Of a stretch of 39,654 nucleotides of DNA, positions 18,911-26,606 are shown piece by piece. The stretch covers positions 1 to 39,654 of the forward strand of contig JAKSBX010000213.1 in the NCBI GenBank assembly GCA_022360905.1, given 5' to 3'. Source of the stretch: Chromatiales bacterium (lineage in GTDB: Bacteria; Pseudomonadota; Gammaproteobacteria; Chromatiales; Chromatiaceae). The notes under the pieces were generated by a model. It was not told the DNA's origin, ran no database searches, and worked only from the letters and a program-made list of their open reading frames with translations. Both the position numbers and the translations under genes were made by a program. The stretch's first letter is position 1. Each line of letters starts with the position of its first letter.

Positions 18911-19614
18911 TCCTCAGCGATTCGCTGGAGATTGGGGGTATCCAGCAGGAACTGATTCGGTGCCGTTTCGATCAGCAGACTCTGCCGCTTGAATTCCGCG
19001 ATGGTGCGACTGGCGGTTTCTGTGGTGATGCCCAACATGGCCCCCATATCCTCTCTGGCGAACAGGCTGCACTGACTCTCCTGAGTATCTTTTACCAGTC
19101 TCAACAAGAGTCGTGCGACCCGCTGTTTCGCCGATCCGGTGGAGAGTTCGGTGAGCCAGGCATCCGCCTCCTTGAGTGCCCGTTGCCAACGGTTGAGCAG
19201 CTCCATGTGGAGTGCCGGGTTCTCTTTACTGAGGTTATCCACCACCCGTACCGGCAAGGCGCAGACTTCAGTCTCCTGCAACACAACAGCATCGTGCTGA
19301 TAGGCTTCACCCAGGATGCACTCCAGGCCGGTGATATCGGTGCTGCGGATCAGGCGGACGATCCGTTGACTACCATCCGGCAGGTACTGAACAAGCTTGA
19401 GGATGCCGGAGCGAACGGTATACATCCGATCGCCCCTGTCGCCAGAGTGATAGAGTGTGGATCCAACAGGAAGCGTGTATTGATCGATCGGGTCGTGTAG
19501 TTTTTCAAAGTCCTCCTCTTTGAGGTCGGCGAACAGAACCGATTCACGCAGAGAGCATTTCAGGCAGTCCGCGACCCCATCCCTGGCTTCCTTGAAGGAA
19601 ACGATCTTAACCAT
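18907..19614 (-). CDS. Crp/Fnr-family transcriptional regulator (Fnr-like DNA reader)
   Basis: A 235-residue regulator with an N-terminal CLKC pair (about residues 17 and 20), a cyclic-nucleotide-binding-type barrel and a C-terminal winged helix. The recognition helix TTETASRTIAEFKRQ has the E-x-x-S-R pattern of Fnr, which reads TTGAT half-sites. The cysteine set is not that of E. coli Fnr: only two N-terminal cysteines, one in GLECILG and a few more are seen. An oxygen-sensing cluster cannot therefore be assumed. The ATG at 19614 has no clear ribosome binding site. It leads an apparent operon with the DUF6858-like and NifX-like genes. Confidence 0.9.
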   Translation of the reverse strand: MVKIVSFKEARDGVADCLKCSLRESVLFADLKEEDFEKLHDPIDQYTLPVGSTLYHSGDRGDRMYTVRSGILKLVQYLPDGSQRIVRLIRSTDITGLECILGEAYQHDAVVLQETEVCALPVRVVDNLSKENPALHMELLNRWQRALKEADAWLTELSTGSAKQRVARLLLRLVKDTQESQCSLFAREDMGAMLGITTETASRTIAEFKRQSLLIETAPNQFLLDTPNLQRIAED

Positions 19615-20159
19615 AATTTTTTTACCACATAAAATTAACGGCCATACAGGTAACTGTATTTACGATCAACCGCAAGTCTTTTGATAGTCTGTAGTTGTCA
19701 GTAATTCGGTACCCATCATGCGCCAGATGCTGCCAGTTGTACTGGCCTACTGTTTATTGTCAGTACCTAAGACAGTCCTCAAGCATATGGTTTTAGTTCC
19801 CCGGTTTGTCAAATTTACAGGCAATGACAAATTCGGATTGGGAATTTAATTCCCTACCCTGTAAAATTGTTTTTGTAAAGTAACCTAAAACACACTTGTA
19901 CAGTCAACCATACCAGAACCGGCTTTCAAAGGCAGTGAATTTTTATCTGACTGTGGAACCGGCTTGTGCTGGGGTGTATGGTTGACCTGTATAACAGCAA
20001 TTTTCCATAGCTAAAGCCGGAGAGATTTCAGGGATAAAAAAACATGCGCTTAACTGGGAAAGTGGGGTTGAAGCATTGTATCCATTGGTTGGTTCAGACA
20101 TCTGTACTGTCCGCAACAGAATCCACTGTTGTTTTATGTGACCCATGGGAGCTCTGATC
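19615..20159. other. 545-base intergenic region with several inverted repeats
   Basis: This divergent control region has no convincing gene. It holds a 16-base palindrome (19644-19659). TTGTCA or its complement occurs near 19695, 19756, 19806 and 19825. An 11-base inverted repeat GTCAACCATAC / GTATGGTTGAC (19903-19913 and 19976-19986) encloses a direct repeat of GAACCGGCTT (19916 and 19956). The last structure could form a stem or be part of a small RNA; no terminator was identified. Confidence 0.5.
19644..19659. promoter_or_regulatory. Palindromic candidate operator upstream of the Fnr-like gene
   Basis: ATACAG-GTAA-CTGTAT is a perfect six-base inverted repeat with a four-base spacer, 30 bases upstream of the Fnr-like gene start. 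The half-site does not look like an Fnr half-site, so a different regulator may bind it. Confidence 0.4.
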
Positions 20160-21155
20160 ATGAGTCATCAACAACAGAGTACTGCGACGCAACATATTCT
20201 GGTTGTGGATGATCAGCCGGCCAACCTGGATAGTCTGCAGCTGATCTTAAAGTTCAATTACCGGGTCTCTCTGGCCTCCAGTGGACAGGCCTGTCTGGAT
20301 CATCTGGCGGTTTCAACGCCGGATCTTATACTGCTCGATGTGGATATGCCGATGATGGACGGGCTGACCGTCTGCCGCATCATCAAAGCCAATCCGTCCA
20401 CATCCGATATACCGGTGATATTTGTCTCTGCCCTATCAAGATTGAGTGAACGGCTTGCCGGCTATCGGGCCGGTGCGGATGACTATATCTCCAAGCCCTA
20501 CGATGCCGAAGAGTTACTGCTCAAGATCCGGGTCGCGTTGAACAATCGACACGATCTGGAGAACGCGAAACAACGTTCTGTTTTGATCCGGGAAGAGATG
20601 GAGGAGTCCCTGGCGCTATCCACTGAACTGGGAGAGATCGCCAGGTTTATCGGCCGTACACTGGAGTGTGATGATGTGCGTTCCCTGGGTGAACAGATGT
20701 TGGTTACCTTGGAGCGATTCGGTCTACGCGTGATCGTACGGATGATTCCCAGTGGCCACTACTTTTCCCATGCGGGAGAGGTCGGTGTGCTGGATCAGGA
20801 GATGATGGAAAGCATGTATGAAAAGGGGCGGATCATCGATTTCGGTCATCGTACATTGATCAATACGGAATCGGTCTCTCTGCTGGTACGCAATATGCCA
20901 ATCCATGATGATGACCGCTATCAGCGCTGGAAAGAGAATATCAATCTGATGGTCGAAGTGGTTAACCAGCGCATCTCTGACGTTCAGAGGTTAATGGATA
21001 AGCAGGGAGAGCGTGAACGTCTGCAGCCCTTGATCAACGGTCTTCATCAACTGATTGAAGCCGTCCAGGAGAGCGGTTATGAAGTGGTGAAAGAGGAGGC
21101 GGCTGTCACCGTCAGTCGCCTGCTGATGGCCTGGGAATCGAAACAGACGATTTAA
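20160..21155 (+). CDS. Response regulator with unrecognised C-terminal output region
   Basis: A 331-residue protein. Residues 10-130 are a complete receiver domain with the acidic pair VVDD, the phosphoacceptor Asp60 in LLDVDMPMMDG, and Lys in ISKPYD. A coiled-coil linker (about 135-170) leads to an unfamiliar domain of roughly 110 residues (LGEQMLVTLERFGLRVIVRM ... FGHRTLINTESVSLLVRNMP) and a second coiled coil at the end. No DNA-binding, GGDEF, EAL or HD-GYP motif is present. The middle region could be GAF-like. The ATG at 20160 is preferred over the upstream frame start at 20145 because GGGAG lies eight bases before it. No histidine kinase is adjacent. Confidence 0.88.
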   Translation: MSHQQQSTATQHILVVDDQPANLDSLQLILKFNYRVSLASSGQACLDHLAVSTPDLILLDVDMPMMDGLTVCRIIKANPSTSDIPVIFVSALSRLSERLAGYRAGADDYISKPYDAEELLLKIRVALNNRHDLENAKQRSVLIREEMEESLALSTELGEIARFIGRTLECDDVRSLGEQMLVTLERFGLRVIVRMIPSGHYFSHAGEVGVLDQEMMESMYEKGRIIDFGHRTLINTESVSLLVRNMPIHDDDRYQRWKENINLMVEVVNQRISDVQRLMDKQGERERLQPLINGLHQLIEAVQESGYEVVKEEAAVTVSRLLMAWESKQTI

Positions 21156-21236
21156 CGACGCTGACTGAAATGGTGCTTACTGACGTACACCTGCACCTTA
21201 TCATTTGCGATGCAGTAGGCCATTGTTTACGAGATT

Positions 21237-21329
21237 AACCGCCAATGAACGCGAATCACCGCAAAAAGAAGCTGTATCGCTAAAGCTCTCTTTGCGGCAT
21301 TTTGCGGTGATTCGCGTTCATTAGCGGTT
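21237..21329. repeat. Long inverted repeat between convergent genes
   Basis: The 30 bases at 21237-21266 match the reverse complement of 21300-21329 at 29 of 30 positions. Both arms contain the core GAACGCGAATCACCGCAAAA. The 33-base loop holds TTTGCGGCA, echoing the arm. It lies between the response regulator stop and the trpB2 stop, so it could act as a bidirectional terminator or be a dispersed palindromic element. Confidence 0.9.
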
Positions 21330-21387
21330 TTATTCTCTTGAGGCCTGTTAACACTAACGTCGAAACTGTCGTTTTCGCCGATGCCTT

Positions 21388-22737
21388 TTAGCCGACTTTC
21401 GGCAGCTTGGCGAGGGACTCCTGGATCGCCTCATCCGGATAGTCGTAATCCTCCAGCTCACCTTTGAAATAGCGATCGTATGAGCTCATGTCGAAGTGCC
21501 CGTGACCGGAGAGATTGAACAGCAGGGTTTTGGGCTCACCGGTCTCAGCACAGCGTTTCGCTTCCCGAATGGTCGCCGCCACCCCATGGCACGATTCGGG
21601 TGCCGGAATGATGCCCTGGGTTTTGGCAAACAGCACACCCGCCTCGAAAGTCTCCAGTTGAGGAATGGCCACGGCACTGAGCAGACCTTCATGGTGGAGC
21701 TGGCTGACCAGGGCTGATTCACCATGGTAGCGCAGGCCGCCGGCGTGGATTCCCGGCGGCATAAAGTCGTGACCGAGAGTATACATTTTGGTCAAAGGCG
21801 TGAGGCCTTCCGTATCACCGAAATCATAGGCATAGACACCCTTTGTCAGGGTCGGGCAAGAGGTCGGTTCCACGGCTACCAGCTCCACCTCCTTGCCATT
21901 CGCCTTGTCGGCGAAAAACGGAAATGCCACTCCGGCAAAGTTGGAACCGCCGCCACAGGGGGCAAAGATCATATCGGGATATTCACCGATCATTTCGAAC
22001 TGCTTTTTCGCCTCTTCACCGATGATGGTCTGATGCAATATCACATGATTGAGGACGGAACCCAGTGCATAATTGGTGTCGGAACGACCGGCCGCCTCTT
22101 CCACCGCTTCCGAGATGGCAATGCCCAAGGAGCCGGCGGAGTCTGGATGCTTCTCCAGGATATGCCTTCCCGACTGGGTCATGTCGGTTGGGCTGGCGAA
22201 GACCTCGGCACCCCAGGTCTGCATCATCGAGCGGCGGTAAGGCTTTTGACCGTAGCTGACCTTTACCATAAAGACCCTGACATCCAGGCCGAACATCTGA
22301 CCCGCCAAAGCGATCGAACAGCCCCACTGTCCGGCGCCGGTTTCGGTGGTCAGCCGTTTGATGCCCTGCTGTTTGTTGTAATAGGCTTGAGCGACCGCGG
22401 TATTCGGTTTGTGCGAGCCGGCCGGGCTGACAGCTTCATTCTTGAAATAGATTTTCGCCGGGGTATTCAGTGCCTGTTCCAGCCGTTCGGCACGGTAGAG
22501 TGGAGAGGGCCGCCAAAGCCTCAGTACTTCCCGTACCTCTTCCGGGATCGGAATCCAGCGCTCGGCACTGACTTCCTGTTCGATGATGGCCTCTGGAAAG
22601 ATCGCGCTCAGTGCATCCGGTGTCACCGGAGTCCCATCGGGAGCAAGGATCGGTGCCGGTGGATTGGGCATGTCGGCAACAACGTTATACCAATGGGTCG
22701 GCATTTCTGCTTCTTTAAGCAGAATCTTGGTTTTCAT
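21388..22737 (-). CDS. TrpB2-type PLP-dependent tryptophan synthase beta-like enzyme
   Basis: A 449-residue fold-type II PLP enzyme of the TrpB2 branch. The PLP lysine is Lys110 in AGSHKPNTA. TETGAGQWG and the phosphate-binding loop APCGGGSNF are clear. The length and the N-terminal extension (MPTHWYNVVADMPNP) distinguish it from canonical TrpB (about 400 residues). TrpB2 enzymes use serine and indole, but some may act without TrpA. No trpA or other trp gene is nearby, so its main role is uncertain. The start has GGAGAG upstream. It is divergent from uup. Confidence 0.93.
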   Translation of the reverse strand: MKTKILLKEAEMPTHWYNVVADMPNPPAPILAPDGTPVTPDALSAIFPEAIIEQEVSAERWIPIPEEVREVLRLWRPSPLYRAERLEQALNTPAKIYFKNEAVSPAGSHKPNTAVAQAYYNKQQGIKRLTTETGAGQWGCSIALAGQMFGLDVRVFMVKVSYGQKPYRRSMMQTWGAEVFASPTDMTQSGRHILEKHPDSAGSLGIAISEAVEEAAGRSDTNYALGSVLNHVILHQTIIGEEAKKQFEMIGEYPDMIFAPCGGGSNFAGVAFPFFADKANGKEVELVAVEPTSCPTLTKGVYAYDFGDTEGLTPLTKMYTLGHDFMPPGIHAGGLRYHGESALVSQLHHEGLLSAVAIPQLETFEAGVLFAKTQGIIPAPESCHGVAATIREAKRCAETGEPKTLLFNLSGHGHFDMSSYDRYFKGELEDYDYPDEAIQESLAKLPKVG

Positions 22738-23019
22738 GGTGTTTTCTCTCCAGATGAATGGCCAACCGGGTAGCCATCTAAGATAATCTATGCTGACAGA
22801 GGAGTGGGCCGCATCTCGGCAGCGTTGCTGCAGTAGATAAATGGCGTGCCAATTCGTCCATCAATGGCCAAGCGAATGCACTTGCCTGCTTTCACTTAGG
22901 CTTAATGTCACCTTTGAGCATGCTTGATGCACAGAGCGTGACCTATTATGGTGCACAGCAAAATTTCGCTCAATTACTTTTCTTGATACAGATCATTAGC
23001 AATCACAATAGGAAGTTCG

Positions 23020-24918
23020 ATGCCCTTAATTACCCTGCGCAATCTCCATCTGAGCTTTGGTGATGCCCCTTTGCTGGATGGCGTCGAGCTGAGCATTGAG
23101 AAGGGTGAGCGCATCGCCCTGTTGGGTCGAAACGGCATGGGTAAATCGACTCTGATGAAAGTGATCCTGGGCACCCAACAGGCCGATGACGGTGAGCGGG
23201 TGGTCAGTAATGGGGTCAGTGTCGCCCGGCTGATTCAGGAGGTGCCTCAGGATATCGAAGGTAGTGTCTACGATCTGGTGGCGGACGGCATAGGCGATCT
23301 GGCGGAAAAACTGAAGGCCTATCATCGCATCAGTCATCGCCTTGGGGAGGGGGATCAGTCGCTACTGGAGAATCTGGCGAAAGCCCAGCACGATCTTGAG
23401 GCCGCCGGAGGCTGGCAGCTTGAACAGCGGGTCGAAACCACGATCTCCCGTACCGGTCTGGATGCCGACGCGCAGTTCAGTGAGCTCTCCGGTGGTATGA
23501 AGCGACGGGTTCTACTGGCACAGGCGCTGGTGGCCGAGCCCGATCTGCTGTTACTCGACGAGCCGACCAACCATCTGGATATCGATGCCATCGACTGGAT
23601 GGAGAATCTGCTGCTGGGATTTTCCGGTGCGGTTCTGTTCGTAACCCATGACCGAGCCTTTTTGCGTCGTCTGGCAACCAGGATACTGGAGCTCGACCGG
23701 GGGGAGCTTACGGACTGGCCCGGCGACTACGACAACTTTCTGCGCCGCAAAGAAGAGATGCTGAATGCCGAGGCGCTGGCCAATGCCCGTTTCGATAAAA
23801 AGCTGGCACAGGAGGAGATCTGGATACGGCAGGGCATCAAGGCAAGACGCACCCGCAACGAGGGGCGAGTGAGACAGCTCAAATCGATGCGGGATGAGCG
23901 AAGTAAACGTCGCAGCAGCATGGGGCAGGTGAAGATGCAGCTGCAGACCGCCGAAAGATCGGGGAAACTGGTGGTCGAAGTTGACGATGTCAGCTACTCC
24001 TGGGAAGAAAAACCGATCATCCGGGGATTCTCCACCACCATCATGCGCGGTGATCGGGTCGGCATTATCGGACCCAACGGATCGGGAAAGACAACGCTGC
24101 TGAATCTGTTGCTGGGCCAACTGCAACCGGAACGAGGCCAGGTTAAGCTCGGCACACAGATTCAGGTCGCCTATTTCGATCAGCTGCGCAGTCAGCTGAA
24201 TGAGTCTCTGTCGGTTCAGGAGAATGTGGGTGGTGGCAGCGATAAGGTGGAGATCGAGGGTAAAAGCAAACACATTATCTCCTATCTGCAGGATTTTCTG
24301 TTTACCCCTGAACGGGCAAGAGCGCCGGTAGATGCCCTTTCCGGTGGAGAACGAAATCGTCTGTTGCTGGCCAAGCTATTCACCAAACCAGCTAATGTTC
24401 TGGTACTCGATGAGCCGACCAACGATCTGGATATCGAAACCTTGGAGCTGCTTGAAGAGTTGTTGGTGAGTTATCAGGGAACACTGCTGCTGGTCAGCCA
24501 TGACCGGGAATTTCTCGACCACTCGGTGACCAGCTGCCTGATTTTTGAAGGAGAAGGCAAAGTCACCGAGTCGATTGGCGGTTACAGCGATTGGGAGCAA
24601 AAACAGAAGCAGACTAAAATCAGCCGTGACAAAACCGCTCAGGAAAAGGTCAAGTCTCAACGGCAGAAGCCGAAAAACAGAGCAGCGAAGTTGAGTTACA
24701 AAGATCAGCGGGAACTGGATCAATTGCCGCAACAGATCGAGCGGCTGGAGCAATCCCTCAGCGGTCTACAGGAGCGGCTGAGTGATCCTGATCTCTATCA
24801 GACCGGAGAAGGAGAGGCGGTCGTTGAACTGCAGCAGCAGATGACAGAGGTGGAACATGACCTGGAGCAGGCTTATGCGCGTTGGGAAGAGCTCGAGACA
24901 TTCAAAGCCGGCAGTTGA
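23020..24918 (+). CDS. uup: ABC-F ATPase Uup
   Basis: A 632-residue soluble protein with two ABC ATPase domains and no membrane part. The first domain has Walker A GRNGMGKST and signature LSGGMKRR; the second has GPNGSGKTT and LSGGERNR. An interdomain linker rich in Arg/Lys and a C-terminal coiled coil (DQLPQQIERLEQSLSGLQ) fit Uup, which binds branched DNA and ribosomes and limits precise transposon excision in E. coli. A start with AGGA six bases upstream supports the ATG at 23020. Its end overlaps the start of the next gene. Confidence 0.93.
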   Translation: MPLITLRNLHLSFGDAPLLDGVELSIEKGERIALLGRNGMGKSTLMKVILGTQQADDGERVVSNGVSVARLIQEVPQDIEGSVYDLVADGIGDLAEKLKAYHRISHRLGEGDQSLLENLAKAQHDLEAAGGWQLEQRVETTISRTGLDADAQFSELSGGMKRRVLLAQALVAEPDLLLLDEPTNHLDIDAIDWMENLLLGFSGAVLFVTHDRAFLRRLATRILELDRGELTDWPGDYDNFLRRKEEMLNAEALANARFDKKLAQEEIWIRQGIKARRTRNEGRVRQLKSMRDERSKRRSSMGQVKMQLQTAERSGKLVVEVDDVSYSWEEKPIIRGFSTTIMRGDRVGIIGPNGSGKTTLLNLLLGQLQPERGQVKLGTQIQVAYFDQLRSQLNESLSVQENVGGGSDKVEIEGKSKHIISYLQDFLFTPERARAPVDALSGGERNRLLLAKLFTKPANVLVLDEPTNDLDIETLELLEELLVSYQGTLLLVSHDREFLDHSVTSCLIFEGEGKVTESIGGYSDWEQKQKQTKISRDKTAQEKVKSQRQKPKNRAAKLSYKDQRELDQLPQQIERLEQSLSGLQERLSDPDLYQTGEGEAVVELQQQMTEVEHDLEQAYARWEELETFKAGS

Positions 24919-25369
24919 TCAGTGCCTAATTTTCCCATCCGGCGTGGTCTTCAGGGCAATCCTGATACTGTTGTTGTGGTCCATGCTGACAGCGGCCTGG
25001 GCAGGAGGCAGCTGTGTGGTCGCCAAACGACAAGGGGACTCTCTGGCTATTGAGTGGCAGGCATCCTTTTCCGACACAGCCTTATCGGCCATGGAGAAGG
25101 CGAAAAAACGTCTGCTCGATCAGGGGTTTCGAAAAAAAGGGCAGGATGTACACGCCCAGGCCGGTAGCGATCTGCCGCATGCCTATCTGGTTATCGTCAA
25201 GACCGTTTACACCACCCTGAGAGGCCGGCCCCGTACCAGCTACGGTTGCGGTTTCAGCCCGCGCTCCGCAGCGGAAGCCGAACGGGCGGCGCTCTACGAT
25301 CTGCGAAACTACTCCTGGGGCTGGAAGCCGGAGTTCGGTTATGAAGTTATCGAGCGTTTCCGCTATTGA
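24875..25369 (+). CDS. Small secreted hypothetical protein
   Basis: About 164 residues, with a hydrophobic signal segment (AILILLLWSMLTAAWA) before a soluble domain containing two cysteines (GSCVVAK and SYGCGFSP) that could pair. No family is recognised. Three starts are possible: ATG at 24857, ATG at 24875 (GGAG seven bases upstream) or GTG at 24944, which would give the most compact signal peptide but lacks a ribosome binding site. Except for the GTG, the start lies inside uup in another frame. Even the GTG is beyond the uup stop by 25 bases. The export signal and a sensible C-terminus make it a likely real gene. Confidence 0.65.
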   Translation: MRVGKSSRHSKPAVDQCLIFPSGVVFRAILILLLWSMLTAAWAGGSCVVAKRQGDSLAIEWQASFSDTALSAMEKAKKRLLDQGFRKKGQDVHAQAGSDLPHAYLVIVKTVYTTLRGRPRTSYGCGFSPRSAAEAERAALYDLRNYSWGWKPEFGYEVIERFRY

Positions 25370-25464
25370 GCGGCCTCTGCCGTATCTGGAATAGAAAAGG
25401 CAGAGAGGATTTGCGCTAACTGTAAGTGACTTATTTAACAGAATATTTTTAAGTTGCAGTCAGT

Positions 25465-25493
25465 TTGCCGTGGGCTTGAAGCCGCTGTATAGT
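25465..25493 (+). promoter_or_regulatory. Candidate sigma-70 promoter for the flippase/arabinose gene set
   Basis: TTGCCG and TATAGT are separated by 17 bases, about 80 bases upstream of the flippase-like gene. Both hexamers are near consensus. No experiment supports it. Confidence 0.35.
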
Positions 25494-25574
25494 GCCGGTT
25501 AATAACAGGGTTGGGCTGTCAATCACAGTCTGCATGTTGTTCCGCTCAATCGGCCGCCAAAAAGAACCTGAATA

Positions 25575-26567
25575 ATGACCATGAATCAAAGCAACGACCT
25601 GCAACAACGATTGATGCGACCGCTGCTTTGGTCGATTCTTGCCGCCATCGCCATTTATGGGGTTTCCGTGGTCGCCAGCGATTTTCAGGCGGTTACCGAA
25701 TCGCTCGGTAAGCTCAGCCTGTTGGATTGGTCGATCGTGTTGGGCCTGTCGCTGGTTAACTACGGCCTGAGGTTCATTCGCTGGGAGATCTATCTGAATC
25801 GTCTACAGAGCCGGATTCCGCCGCTGCGCAGTCTTGCTTACTATCTTGGTGGATTCGCCTTCACCACGACCCCGGGCAAGGCGGGTGAGGCCGTCCGGTC
25901 TCTCTATCTGAAACGTCATGGCGTCTCCTATACGGCCAGTCTGGCGGCATTTTTTACCGAGCGGTTTACCGACCTTGTTGCCATGGTTCTGCTGGCACTG
26001 GTCGCAGCCATCAGTTTTCCGGAGTATCAATGGCTGGTAATTGCCATAACGGTTTTCATTCTGGCCATGTTACCGTTTATCCATCTCAGATCTTTTCATG
26101 CGCTGATCAACCGCTATCTGCATAAACTGAGTTCGGAGAAGCTGCGCAACTTCGGCCTGAAAATTCTCGATCTATTGGTTTCCGCATCGACACTGCTGCG
26201 CTCCGGACCGCTGTATGCGGGGCTCGGTCTGGGCGTTGTGGCCTGGGCTGCAGAGGGTGTGGCTTTCTATGTAATTCTGCACTCCCTGGAAATTGAGACC
26301 TCGGTTGAAATGGCGGTGGGTATCTACTCGGTCAGTGTGCTTGCAGGCGCCATCTCGTTCATTCCCGGAGGATTGGGCGGCACGGAAGCGGTGATGGTGC
26401 TGTTGCTGACACTCATCGGTGCCGATACCTCGGCGGCGATTGCCGCCACCCTGATTTGCCGCCTGGCCACACTTTGGTTTGCAGTGTTGATTGGCGGTAT
26501 GATCATCGCCTCATTGGAGGTAATTGATAAAAACAAAAACTTTCAGGCACCTGATGTGCAAAGTTAG
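25575..26567 (+). CDS. UPF0104/LPG-synthase-TM-family membrane protein, putative lipid flippase
   Basis: A 330-residue protein with about eight membrane helices, of the family shared by YbhN, AglD and the membrane half of MprF. Visible signatures are GGFAFTTTPGKAGEAVRSLYL near residue 95 and SFIPGGLGGTEA near residue 260. Members are proposed to flip lipids or lipid-linked sugars, or to act on them. It lies 39 bases before the HAD-UbiA gene on the same strand, so it could move the polyprenyl-phosphate sugar made by the next genes across the membrane. That role is inferred from context only. Confidence 0.85.
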   Translation: MTMNQSNDLQQRLMRPLLWSILAAIAIYGVSVVASDFQAVTESLGKLSLLDWSIVLGLSLVNYGLRFIRWEIYLNRLQSRIPPLRSLAYYLGGFAFTTTPGKAGEAVRSLYLKRHGVSYTASLAAFFTERFTDLVAMVLLALVAAISFPEYQWLVIAITVFILAMLPFIHLRSFHALINRYLHKLSSEKLRNFGLKILDLLVSASTLLRSGPLYAGLGLGVVAWAAEGVAFYVILHSLEIETSVEMAVGIYSVSVLAGAISFIPGGLGGTEAVMVLLLTLIGADTSAAIAATLICRLATLWFAVLIGGMIIASLEVIDKNKNFQAPDVQS

Positions 26568-26606
26568 GGCCGATTGGACTCGCGATAACAGGCCCTAAGT
26601 AACCGT

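Noticed and set aside
21724..22773. 349-residue open frame on the plus strand
   Set aside because: It is antisense to trpB2 and contains no recognisable domain.
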